Shown: in pieces, positions 1-5,483 of the stretch
How positions within the stretch are numbered: the first letter of the stretch is position 1
Layout: the number at the start of each line of letters is the position of its first letter
Source of the DNA: an uncultured Bacteroidota bacterium
Lineage (GTDB): Bacteria > Bacteroidota > Bacteroidia > Chitinophagales > Chitinophagaceae
Direction: 5' to 3'
Assembly: GCA_946480675.1 (NCBI GenBank)
Contig: CAMLKS010000139.1
Location: forward strand, 1-6,507
Length of the DNA stretch: 6,507 nt
Program-made: the position numbers and the translations under genes
The notes under the pieces: model-generated
Databases searched by the model: none
Seen by the model: only the letters and a program-made list of their open reading frames with translations
What the model was told of the DNA's origin: nothing

Positions 1-134
1 GTGATATCGTGCGATGGTGCCAGTAAATGAAATAAAGTAATTTTTAACTGTGTATCGCCGTACTTTGCTATGGCCGCATGTACTGCATTCAGCGATTGTA
101 TTGAGAAATCTGTCGGTATTAAAAGGTGCTTCAT
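1..134 (-). CDS. UspA-like universal stress protein, N-terminal part (runs off the left edge)
   Basis: The reverse strand encodes 44 codons from an ATG at 134 down to the window edge, with no stop. The protein begins MKHLLIPTDFS and continues with a SxNAVxAAIAKY pattern and an ITLFHLL strand. This is the usual opening of UspA-fold proteins: strand 1 I-L-V-P-T-D-F-S, helix 1 containing S-x-N-A, then strand 2 ending near 'L-H-V'. Family members bind ATP or stay nucleotide-free and respond to stress, starvation or redox changes in the cytoplasm; the specific role here cannot be told. The nucleotide-binding GxxGx9G(S/T) motif would lie beyond the window. The gene follows the histidine kinase on the same strand after 125 bp, and that gap holds a tandem 11-bp repeat array and an inverted repeat. 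It therefore probably has its own regulated promoter. There is no Shine-Dalgarno sequence. The family call rests on the N-terminal strand and helix only. Confidence 0.72.
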   Translation of the reverse strand, partial: MKHLLIPTDFSIQSLNAVHAAIAKYGDTQLKITLFHLLAPSHDI

Positions 135-136
135 AA

Positions 137-165
137 CTACATTTTTTTAGAGTACAAAAATGTAG
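137..165 (-). repeat. Inverted repeat directly upstream of the usp start codon
   Basis: Perfect 10-bp arms, CTACATTTTT (137-146) and AAAAATGTAG (156-165), flank a 9-nt spacer. The element ends two bases before the usp ATG. In RNA it would form an AU-rich hairpin occluding the ribosome-entry region. As DNA it could be a dimeric repressor site overlapping the transcription start. A degenerate -7 element lies within it. No function is established by the sequence. Confidence 0.5.
155..162 (-). promoter_or_regulatory. Possible degenerate Bacteroidota -7 element for usp
   Basis: On the minus strand this reads CATTTTTG, one mismatch from the Bacteroidota -7 consensus TAnnTTTG. No TTTG -33 element is found about 18-20 bp further upstream, where the 11-bp repeat array sits instead. 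That arrangement would fit an activator-dependent promoter in which bound regulators replace the -33 contact. If used, transcription would start roughly 10-15 bases before the ATG. The match is weak. Confidence 0.25.
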
Positions 166-169
166 CTAC

Positions 170-235
170 CAGGTTAGGATGCGGTTAGATACAGGTAAAA
201 ATGTGCAAAGAATCTGGTAAGAAACAGGTAAGAAA
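170..235 (-). promoter_or_regulatory. Tandem array of six 11-bp direct repeats, probable response-regulator operator
   Basis: Read on the minus strand, six head-to-tail 11-mers follow without gaps. They are TTTCTTACCTG (235-225), TTTCTTACCAG (224-214), ATTCTTTGCAC (213-203), ATTTTTACCTG (202-192), TATCTAACCGC (191-181) and ATCCTAACCTG (180-170). Position 5 (T) and position 9 (C) are invariant. Positions 2, 3, 4, 7 and 8 agree in five of six units, and the third unit is the most degenerate. PhoB/OmpR-class winged-helix regulators bind head-to-tail direct repeats with about one helical turn (10-11 bp) per unit. A regulator and kinase of exactly this class are encoded immediately upstream. The array lies 36-101 bases before the usp ATG. 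The repeat is directly visible; its role as an operator and the identity of the binding protein are inferred. Confidence 0.7.
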
Positions 236-259
236 TGTTAAGCTCTTTTAACGCATCAC

Positions 260-1630
260 TTATAAAACGTACAACGGCAATGTTATTTTGATTTTCGTAC
301 CTACATTTTCTTCCGAGGTAACTTCAAGTTCGCCATTGTGCATGCGTATTATATTTCGGGATAACGGGAGGCCGATGCCATAGCCATTGAAACTACCGGT
401 ATTAGATGCGCGAAAGAAAGGCTCATATATATAAGCAATTTCGTTTTTAGGTATGCCGATACCATGGTCTTCTATTATTAATATTACTTTTTGATGCGAA
501 GCCGCAAGGGTGATTTGTACCGGTTGATTACGAGAATATTTACAAGCATTCAGCACAATGTTTGCCAAAGCCAGCTCCAGCAATTGCTGATTACCTTTTA
601 CCAGAAGTTTGGTCTGGTCTTCCGGAATCAGGGTCAGGTTGATATATACATTGTTTTCCGGAATGATATTGTCAACATTTTCTTTCACAATGAAAAGTAC
701 TTCATCAATGCGCAGTTGTTTAAATTCCTGATTTTTGCCATTATAACCTGTTTGGGCGAGATGCAGAAGGCTGCCGGTTATCTTTCTCAGGCGTTCTGCC
801 TCTGAAAGTATAACATGTAATGAACCGGCATATTCGTCCATATTTCTTGGTTTGCTTAAAGCATATTCAGACTCCCCTATAATTGTGGTAAGTGGCGTAT
901 TAAGCTCATGAGATGCATTACTGATGAAATTCTTTTGTGTTTCAAAAGCAGACTCAAGCCTGTCGAGCATATTATTAAATGTTTTGGCAAGGTTAGCTAT
1001 TTCATCTCTGCCAATTTCCGGTGTTGGTAATCGCAGGTGTAATTGGCTAGCGCTTATATCCTGCATTTTCTGGGTGACACTTCTGATAGGTTTCATAACA
1101 ATATTGGAGAACCACAAACCAATAAGCAGTGAAACAAGGGAAGTAGATATGATACTGATAATAATGGTGGTGCGGAAGTTATACAGGAATGCATCGATAA
1201 ATTCATTTTTTGCTGAAATGACCACAATATATTTCCTGGTATCATCACCGTAAAGATGGCCCAGGTAAAAAGTACTGTTATCTCTATAACGTGCTTTACC
1301 AGTTGATATGGCCTCTTTAAAGAAGTTATCATCAACTTTTAGTGGGTTGCTGCCGGGTTGGTTTGTAGCCGGATTAACGGGTATGATGTATTCCTTTTCA
1401 TTGGGTAAGGTTTCAAGGTGCAGCTTACGTATTTCTTCATAGGCGCTGGTGCCCATTGCAGCCTTTTCAAACTCTGTCTTTGCTGCTATTATAGCACGTA
1501 TCTCTAAACGTTTGTAAAAATCTTCAAAGGTATTCTGGTTTACAAAATAGTATTCCACCATACTTACCAGTAATACGATACTGATGGTAAGTGTAGCAAA
1601 TATTAAGGCTGTTCTGTGTTGTATTTTCAT
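260..1630 (-). CDS. Membrane sensor histidine kinase (HAMP-HisKA-HATPase_c)
   Basis: This 456-aa inner-membrane kinase pairs with the response regulator just upstream; its stop TGA is separated from this ATG by one base, implying translational coupling. Visible layout: TM1 about residues 7-28, a periplasmic sensor segment of about 120 residues without cysteines, TM2 about 153-177, and HAMP about 175-228. The HisKA dimerisation helix has H241 in SHELNTPLT as the phosphoacceptor, and E242-x-x-T245 is the E/DxxT motif needed for phosphatase activity toward the partner. The ATPase domain has the N box (N361 in LNACKYS), G1 box EDHGIGIP, F box YEPFFRAS and G2 box GYGIGLPLS. All catalytic boxes are intact and the length is normal. 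The periplasmic part has no recognisable ligand domain, so the stimulus is unknown. The downstream 11-bp repeats and usp gene are its most plausible local output. Confidence 0.95.
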   Translation of the reverse strand: MKIQHRTALIFATLTISIVLLVSMVEYYFVNQNTFEDFYKRLEIRAIIAAKTEFEKAAMGTSAYEEIRKLHLETLPNEKEYIIPVNPATNQPGSNPLKVDDNFFKEAISTGKARYRDNSTFYLGHLYGDDTRKYIVVISAKNEFIDAFLYNFRTTIIISIISTSLVSLLIGLWFSNIVMKPIRSVTQKMQDISASQLHLRLPTPEIGRDEIANLAKTFNNMLDRLESAFETQKNFISNASHELNTPLTTIIGESEYALSKPRNMDEYAGSLHVILSEAERLRKITGSLLHLAQTGYNGKNQEFKQLRIDEVLFIVKENVDNIIPENNVYINLTLIPEDQTKLLVKGNQQLLELALANIVLNACKYSRNQPVQITLAASHQKVILIIEDHGIGIPKNEIAYIYEPFFRASNTGSFNGYGIGLPLSRNIIRMHNGELEVTSEENVGTKIKITLPLYVL

Positions 1631-1631
1631 A

Positions 1632-2327
1632 TCAACTTTCTTTCAGGATATAACCCATGCCAATAGATGTATGTATTAACTTATTGTCAAAGTCCTTGTC
1701 TATCTTTTTTCGCAGGTAGTTAACATATACATCTACTACTTTGGTATTCATGTTAAAATCAACACCCCATACATTTTCCAGTATATCCATACGGGATACC
1801 AGCCTTCTTTTATTGGCCATCAGGTATTTTAATAACCTGTATTCTGTAGCTGTGAGTTCTATTTTCTGTCCCGCACGTACAGCAGTTTTATCTTTCAGGT
1901 TCAGTACCAGGTCGGCTATTTGTATTTGTTCCGGGTTATTATCTGCATTGTTTATGCCAATATTATTATTTCGGCGGATCATGCTGCGTACCCGTGCTAA
2001 CAGTTCAGCAAGTTTATATGGTTTTACTAAGTAGTCATCTGCACCGCTATCCAACCCTGTAACAATATTCTGTGTAGTGCCTAAAGCAGTAAGCATCAGT
2101 ATAGGAACAGTACTGCCCGATGCACGTATCTTACGACATACTTCAAGCCCATTAATGCCCGGAAGCATAATATCAAGCAGGATAAGGTCGAAATTGTTTT
2201 GTAAAGCCATATCCAAACCGGTGCTGCCATCGGGCGCAAGGCTTACTTCATATCCTTCTTCAGAAAGGCTACGTATAATAAGCGACGCCACGTGTGCTTC
2301 ATCTTCTACCAATAAAATAGTATTCAT
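1632..2327 (-). CDS. OmpR/PhoB-family DNA-binding response regulator
   Basis: A 231-aa cytoplasmic transcription regulator. The receiver domain (about 1-117) shows the acidic pocket E8-D9, phosphoacceptor D52 in LLDIMLPG, the switch residue T80 in LMLTA and conserved K102 in LVKPY. A short Asn-rich linker (about 120-133) leads to a winged-helix DNA-binding domain (about 137-229) with the diagnostic LTATEYRLLKYL and VDVYVNYLRKKI, and a terminal GxGY wing. The ATG at 2327 is chosen because it gives MNTILLVEDE, the canonical receiver start; an upstream TTG at 2360 would add 11 residues with no family counterpart. It lies 50 bp after the VWA gene and one base before its kinase. Members of this family bind tandem direct repeats with 10-11 bp period, which is what is seen downstream of the kinase gene. 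No orthologue-level name can be given. Confidence 0.95.
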   Translation of the reverse strand: MNTILLVEDEAHVASLIIRSLSEEGYEVSLAPDGSTGLDMALQNNFDLILLDIMLPGINGLEVCRKIRASGSTVPILMLTALGTTQNIVTGLDSGADDYLVKPYKLAELLARVRSMIRRNNNIGINNADNNPEQIQIADLVLNLKDKTAVRAGQKIELTATEYRLLKYLMANKRRLVSRMDILENVWGVDFNMNTKVVDVYVNYLRKKIDKDFDNKLIHTSIGMGYILKES

Positions 2328-2345
2328 AGCTATACAATGCAATGT

Positions 2346-2362
2346 TATTGCTCTACGCAATA
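2346..2362. repeat. Short inverted repeat between the VWA and response-regulator genes
   Basis: TATTGC (2346-2351) and GCAATA (2357-2362) form perfect 6-bp arms around a 5-nt spacer inside the 50-bp gap before the response-regulator ATG. It could be a small operator or a 5'-UTR hairpin. It has no T-tract on the minus strand, so it is unlikely to be a terminator. A chance occurrence cannot be excluded. Confidence 0.25.
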
Positions 2363-2377
2363 TAGTACATGTAGCTT

Positions 2378-3463
2378 TTATAGCCCTATGTCTGTAACAG
2401 CTCCGGCCCGGATTTTGAAGTCGCGATATATCTCCTGGCCCACTTTTATGAACAAAATGCGGTAATCGCCCTCTGGTAGCGGTATGCGGTTTTGAGTATC
2501 CTTTTCCAGTTGTTTAGCATAAAATCTATAATTACCCTCATGCATGTAAAACAAGGTAGCAGCAGAAATAGAAAAGCCTTCAGATACCTTCAGATAGCCG
2601 TTTATAATGCCATCCTCATTATCTGATACCATCATCCTGCTTTTTCTTGCTGGCTTTACATCTTCTATTGGTTGCGGCTTAGGTTTTATAGTATCGGTAA
2701 ATACTACTACAGGTTTTACTGGTTGAACAGGAGTTGGTTTAGATATTTTTGGTGCAGATGGCTTTGGCAATTCCAGTTTCGCGTCAGCTCTTCTAAGATA
2801 TGGTACATTGCAGCAGTTTCCTTGCAGCTCTTTTATAATGCGAGGAATATCGGCAGCCTGTGTAACCGTATATGTTTTGCTGAGGCAGGCATATTCATTC
2901 TTAGCGTCGGCATCGTTCGTAAGACTAATGGTGCAGATAGGTGGCAGTTTAGCTTTAAGGTTTTGAGCAATATTGCATATATCATTACCGCAGCTTTCGC
3001 CACCGTCTGTAATTATTACGATGCTATACTGGTAGTGGTCTGTATTCGAGAGGTCGTATTTTACAGCTTCTTCCACCGCAAACGCTGTATTACTGATGCC
3101 TTTAGGCTTCAGGCTCAGCAGGCGCAGCTCCATTTGTGTAGCATTATCACGACTAAACATTACTTCCATCTTTGTATCAAAACAATCGTTTTGAGAAGGT
3201 GCGGATTGCTGGCCATAGGCTCGCAATGCAAATTCTACCGCGTAATTCCTGCTGTATGTGCTGTCGATAAGTGCATTAATGAATGTGCTGGCAGCTTTAT
3301 ATCGCGTGGTGCTGTCATCCCATGCCCTGCTCATGCTCGATGAAGCATCGAGCAATACAAGTATACGATTGCCTTTAGCTGCCTGTTGTGCAAAAGAAAA
3401 CTGTTTTCCGAAAAGGAATACCGGTATTAAAAGCAATTTGCAGGCTGCGGATAAAAACTTCAT
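2378..3463 (-). CDS. Secreted VWA-domain protein with proline-rich linker and C-terminal beta domain
   Basis: The 361-aa protein starts with a Sec signal peptide (MKFLSAACKLLLIPVFLFG, probable cleavage after S-F-A near residue 25), so it is expected in the periplasm. A VWA domain spans about 33-212 and carries a complete metal-ion-dependent adhesion site: D39-x-S41-x-S43 (DASSS), T126 in ISNTA, and D153 in ITDGGES. Such domains bind protein partners through Mg2+. About 228-275 is rich in Pro, Lys and Val, with KP/QP repeats, a probable flexible linker. About 283-361 is a small beta-rich module ending LPEGDYRILFI, resembling PEGA or transthyretin-like folds, though no family is assigned. The mature part has seven cysteines (94, 158, 163, 177, 193, 217, 218), which suggests disulfides. 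The ATG at 3463 is preferred over one 69 bases upstream because it places the signal peptide at the N terminus. It heads the minus-strand run, 50 bp before the response regulator. Molecular role unknown. Confidence 0.85.
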   Translation of the reverse strand: MKFLSAACKLLLIPVFLFGKQFSFAQQAAKGNRILVLLDASSSMSRAWDDSTTRYKAASTFINALIDSTYSRNYAVEFALRAYGQQSAPSQNDCFDTKMEVMFSRDNATQMELRLLSLKPKGISNTAFAVEEAVKYDLSNTDHYQYSIVIITDGGESCGNDICNIAQNLKAKLPPICTISLTNDADAKNEYACLSKTYTVTQAADIPRIIKELQGNCCNVPYLRRADAKLELPKPSAPKISKPTPVQPVKPVVVFTDTIKPKPQPIEDVKPARKSRMMVSDNEDGIINGYLKVSEGFSISAATLFYMHEGNYRFYAKQLEKDTQNRIPLPEGDYRILFIKVGQEIYRDFKIRAGAVTDIGL

Positions 3464-3553
3464 TTTGAGGAATAAGCGCAATGATAGGCCATTTTTCTTT
3501 AATGCTTTGCCAATATCATGCCCGGGTAACATAGGCTTTGTATAGATATGGCT

Positions 3554-3583
3554 TTTGACAGCGGTAAATAATCAATAGATTTG
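3554..3583 (+). promoter_or_regulatory. Bacteroidota-type promoter of the PHP phosphatase gene
   Basis: A TTTG -33 element (3554-3557) is followed after 18 bp by TAGATTTG (3576-3583), a full match to the Bacteroidota -7 consensus TAnnTTTG recognised by the housekeeping sigma factor. Transcription would start near 3588-3592, leaving a very short 5' leader before the ATG at 3604. The element lies in the 140-bp divergent gap with the VWA gene. No equally good promoter was found for the VWA gene on the opposite strand of this gap. Confidence 0.65.
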
Positions 3584-3603
3584 TAAAAATTGACAAGCAG
3601 GGA

Positions 3604-4383
3604 ATGTTATCCAGGTTATTTGGCTTTAAGAAAAAAGATGCTGACGATGCAGCGCATACAGGTGATACTGAAAAATACGGAAACTGGTCTTTCATAGGCA
3701 CAGATATGCACTCGCACCTGGTGCCCGGTGTGGATGATGGCGCACAAACCGTAGAAGACAGTATCCAGCTGATAGAGCAACTGCGTGGAATGGGCTACCG
3801 CAATATCATTACTACTCCGCATATAAAATTTGACCACTATCCTAATAATCCTGCCACTATCAATGCCGGCCTGCACACCCTGCAGCAAGCCCTGCATGAG
3901 CGTAATATAGATATGCCTGTGAAAGCTGCTGCAGAGTATTACATTGATGACCACTTCATGCAAGTACTGGAAAATGAGCCATTGCTGACAATAACGGATA
4001 ACCAGGTATTGGTGGAAATATCGTTTATGTTTGAGCCAGTACGCTTTGGCGAAATACTTTTTAAGATACAGACCAAAGGATACAAGCCTATATTGGCGCA
4101 CCCTGAGCGTTATGCTTATTATCACGGCAATATAGAAGCCTATCGCGAATTGAAAGAACGAGGCTGTTACCTGCAATTGAATACCATTGCCCTGACGGGG
4201 TATTACGGGCGTTCTGTAAAACTGGCTGCCGAAGATATGCTGGCAAATGGCCTCTATGATTACTGTGGAACGGATATGCACCATATACGTCATGCAGAGG
4301 CATTGCGTAAGCTAATGCAATCTTCCATCATGCCTACATTGCAACGCTACCCTTTCCTGAATTCAAAACTGGAACTGGTATAA
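3604..4383 (+). CDS. PHP-type protein-tyrosine phosphatase of the CpsB/CapC/YwqE family
   Basis: A 259-aa cytoplasmic metallo-phosphatase. After a basic start (MLSRLFGFKKKD) comes the hallmark DMHSHLVPGVDDGA (34-47). The visible metal-ligand candidates follow the PHP order: H36 and H38, D44/D45, H73 in TTPHI, E111 in AAEYYID, H166 in LAHPERY, and D224/H226 in GTDMHH. CpsB and YwqE proteins are Mn2+-dependent and remove phosphate from the tyrosine-rich tail of the Wzc/CpsD-type autokinase that controls capsule or exopolysaccharide polymerisation and export. The basic N terminus and the length fit the Bacteroidota branch of the family. No kinase or Wza/Wzc-type transport gene is in the window, so the partner must be encoded elsewhere. 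The gene has its own promoter and lies 122 bp ahead of two sugar-nucleotide genes on the same strand, supporting a polysaccharide role. There is no properly spaced Shine-Dalgarno sequence; the ATG is chosen from family fit. Confidence 0.92.
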   Translation: MLSRLFGFKKKDADDAAHTGDTEKYGNWSFIGTDMHSHLVPGVDDGAQTVEDSIQLIEQLRGMGYRNIITTPHIKFDHYPNNPATINAGLHTLQQALHERNIDMPVKAAAEYYIDDHFMQVLENEPLLTITDNQVLVEISFMFEPVRFGEILFKIQTKGYKPILAHPERYAYYHGNIEAYRELKERGCYLQLNTIALTGYYGRSVKLAAEDMLANGLYDYCGTDMHHIRHAEALRKLMQSSIMPTLQRYPFLNSKLELV

Positions 4384-4391
4384 ACCAGGTT
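4373..4391 (+). terminator. Weak hairpin across the PHP gene stop codon, possible terminator or attenuator
   Basis: CTGGT (4375-4379) pairs with ACCAG (4384-4388) across an ATAA loop that contains the stop codon. A flanking AA/TT pair with one bulged G extends the stem. A T-rich but interrupted stretch (TTCATTTGTTTTCT) follows. The stem is short, so termination is likely to be partial at best. Confidence 0.3.
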
Positions 4392-4449
4392 CATTTGTTT
4401 TCTATTAGTTAACGAGGCGCCATTTCTTAGTTTACATAAGCGGCCATGC

Positions 4450-4457
4450 TATATTTG
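4450..4457 (+). promoter_or_regulatory. -7 promoter element of the epimerase-aminotransferase operon
   Basis: TATATTTG is a full match to the Bacteroidota -7 consensus TAnnTTTG. The expected TTTG -33 element is degenerate: only TTTA at 4431-4434 (15-bp spacing) or TTAG at 4427-4430 (19-bp spacing) is available. Transcription would begin near 4463-4466, giving a leader of about 40 nt before the ATG at 4506. The element suggests that the sugar genes can be transcribed independently of the phosphatase gene. Confidence 0.5.
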
Positions 4458-4505
4458 CCCTATTGTTATATAGCGGGAAATATTCCTGCCTACACCTGAC
4501 CACTT

Positions 4506-5483
4506 ATGTCTAAAAAAATACTTGTTACCGGTGGAGCCGGGTATATAGGCTCCGTTCTTACACGCCAGCTACTGGATAAAGGTTATAAAGTGCGCGTAAT
4601 AGATAGCCTGATGTACGGCGGAGAGCCAATTATCGACTTGCTGAACCTGCCTGATTTTGAATTTGTGAAGGGCGATGTACGCAATGAAGCAGATGTACGT
4701 AAAGCTATGGAAGGCATAGACTGCGTAGCGCACCTTGCTGCTATAGTAGGAGACCCCGCCTGTGCACAAAACCCCGAACTGGCAAAAACCACCAATATAA
4801 AGGGTAGCGAAATGCTATATAAGGTTGCCAACGAAATGGGTGCGAGCAAATTTGTATTTGCATCTACCTGCAGCAATTATGGCAAAATGGATGACCCTAA
4901 CCAGTTTGTTACAGAAGAGTCTACGCTGGCACCGGTATCATTATATGCGGAAACGAAAGTAGCCGTAGAGCAATTCCTGCTGTCACAACCACAAAGCAAT
5001 AATTGTAAACCCACCTGCCTGCGCTTTTCTACCGTGTATGGCTTGTCACTGCGTCCGCGCTTCGACCTGACAGTGAATGAATTTGCTAAGGAACTGGCCC
5101 TGGGCCGCGAGCTGGTAATATTTGGTGAGCAGTTCTGGCGCCCGTATTGTCATGTGTACGACTTGGCACGTTCGGTAGTAAGTGTAATAGAAGCCCCTGC
5201 CGAACTGGTATCTTTTGATGTATTCAACGTAGGTGATACATCTGAAAACTACCAGAAGAAAATGATAGTAGATGAAGTAGTGAAACTGATACCGGATGCT
5301 AAGATCAAATATGTATCTAAGAACGAAGACCCGCGCGATTACCGTGTAGCCTTCGAGAAAATAAAGAATAAACTGGGCTTCGAACTGATGTTTAAAGTAC
5401 CGGATGGCATACGCCAGATAAAGAAAGTATTGGACGATGGATTTATCTTAAACCCAGACGATAACAAATACAAAAATGTATAA
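4506..5483 (+). CDS. NAD-dependent nucleotide-sugar epimerase/reductase (extended SDR)
   Basis: A 325-aa cytoplasmic extended short-chain dehydrogenase. The Rossmann fold opens with ILVTGGAGYIGS (G9, G12 and G15 of GxxGxxG), and D33 at the end of strand 2 indicates NAD(H) rather than NADP preference. D57 in KGDVRN and the AHLAA segment (75-79) line the cofactor. The catalytic set is S120-T121 in ASTCSNYG with Y147 and K151 in YAETK. The substrate lobe contains RPYCHVYDLA (212-221) and FNVGD (240-244). Sugar 4,6-dehydratases carry an Asp-Glu pair after the catalytic Thr (TDE); here it is Cys-Ser. An epimerase or 4-keto reductase is therefore more likely than a dehydratase. The exact sugar cannot be read from the sequence. 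It overlaps the next gene by 8 bp, so the two are co-translated and presumably act in one pathway. Family assignment is firm; substrate is open. Confidence 0.88.
   Translation: MSKKILVTGGAGYIGSVLTRQLLDKGYKVRVIDSLMYGGEPIIDLLNLPDFEFVKGDVRNEADVRKAMEGIDCVAHLAAIVGDPACAQNPELAKTTNIKGSEMLYKVANEMGASKFVFASTCSNYGKMDDPNQFVTEESTLAPVSLYAETKVAVEQFLLSQPQSNNCKPTCLRFSTVYGLSLRPRFDLTVNEFAKELALGRELVIFGEQFWRPYCHVYDLARSVVSVIEAPAELVSFDVFNVGDTSENYQKKMIVDEVVKLIPDAKIKYVSKNEDPRDYRVAFEKIKNKLGFELMFKVPDGIRQIKKVLDDGFILNPDDNKYKNV

Noticed and set aside
237..252. Hairpin GTTAA...TTAAC just after the kinase stop codon as a terminator
   Set aside because: The arms are only 5 bp, AT-rich, and not followed by a T-run on the minus strand; it is too weak to call.
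491..805. Plus-strand open frame opposite the histidine kinase, and similar ones at 924-1253, 1741-2034 and 2077-2397
   Set aside because: All are shadows of the kinase and response-regulator genes, without domain features or promoters.
2328..2360. 11-residue extension of the response regulator from a TTG start
   Set aside because: The receiver domain begins canonically at the ATG at 2327; the extension is rare-start, unconserved in type and overlaps a small inverted repeat.
2672..3343. 223-codon open frame on the plus strand
   Set aside because: It lies fully antisense to the VWA gene, has a composition rich in Phe, Tyr, Arg and Cys with no recognisable domain, and mirrors the codon structure of the real gene.
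3464..3532. 23-residue N-terminal extension of the VWA protein from an upstream ATG
   Set aside because: It would bury a textbook signal peptide that begins at the ATG ending at 3463, and the extension has no family-like sequence.
3616..4293. 225-codon open frame on the minus strand
   Set aside because: It is antisense to the PHP phosphatase gene, whose motifs are unmistakable; the antisense translation shows no family motif.
4474..4487. Near-palindrome around GGAAATATTCC in the epimerase leader
   Set aside because: Only 4-bp arms pair (GGAA/TTCC); this is expected by chance in AT-rich leader DNA.
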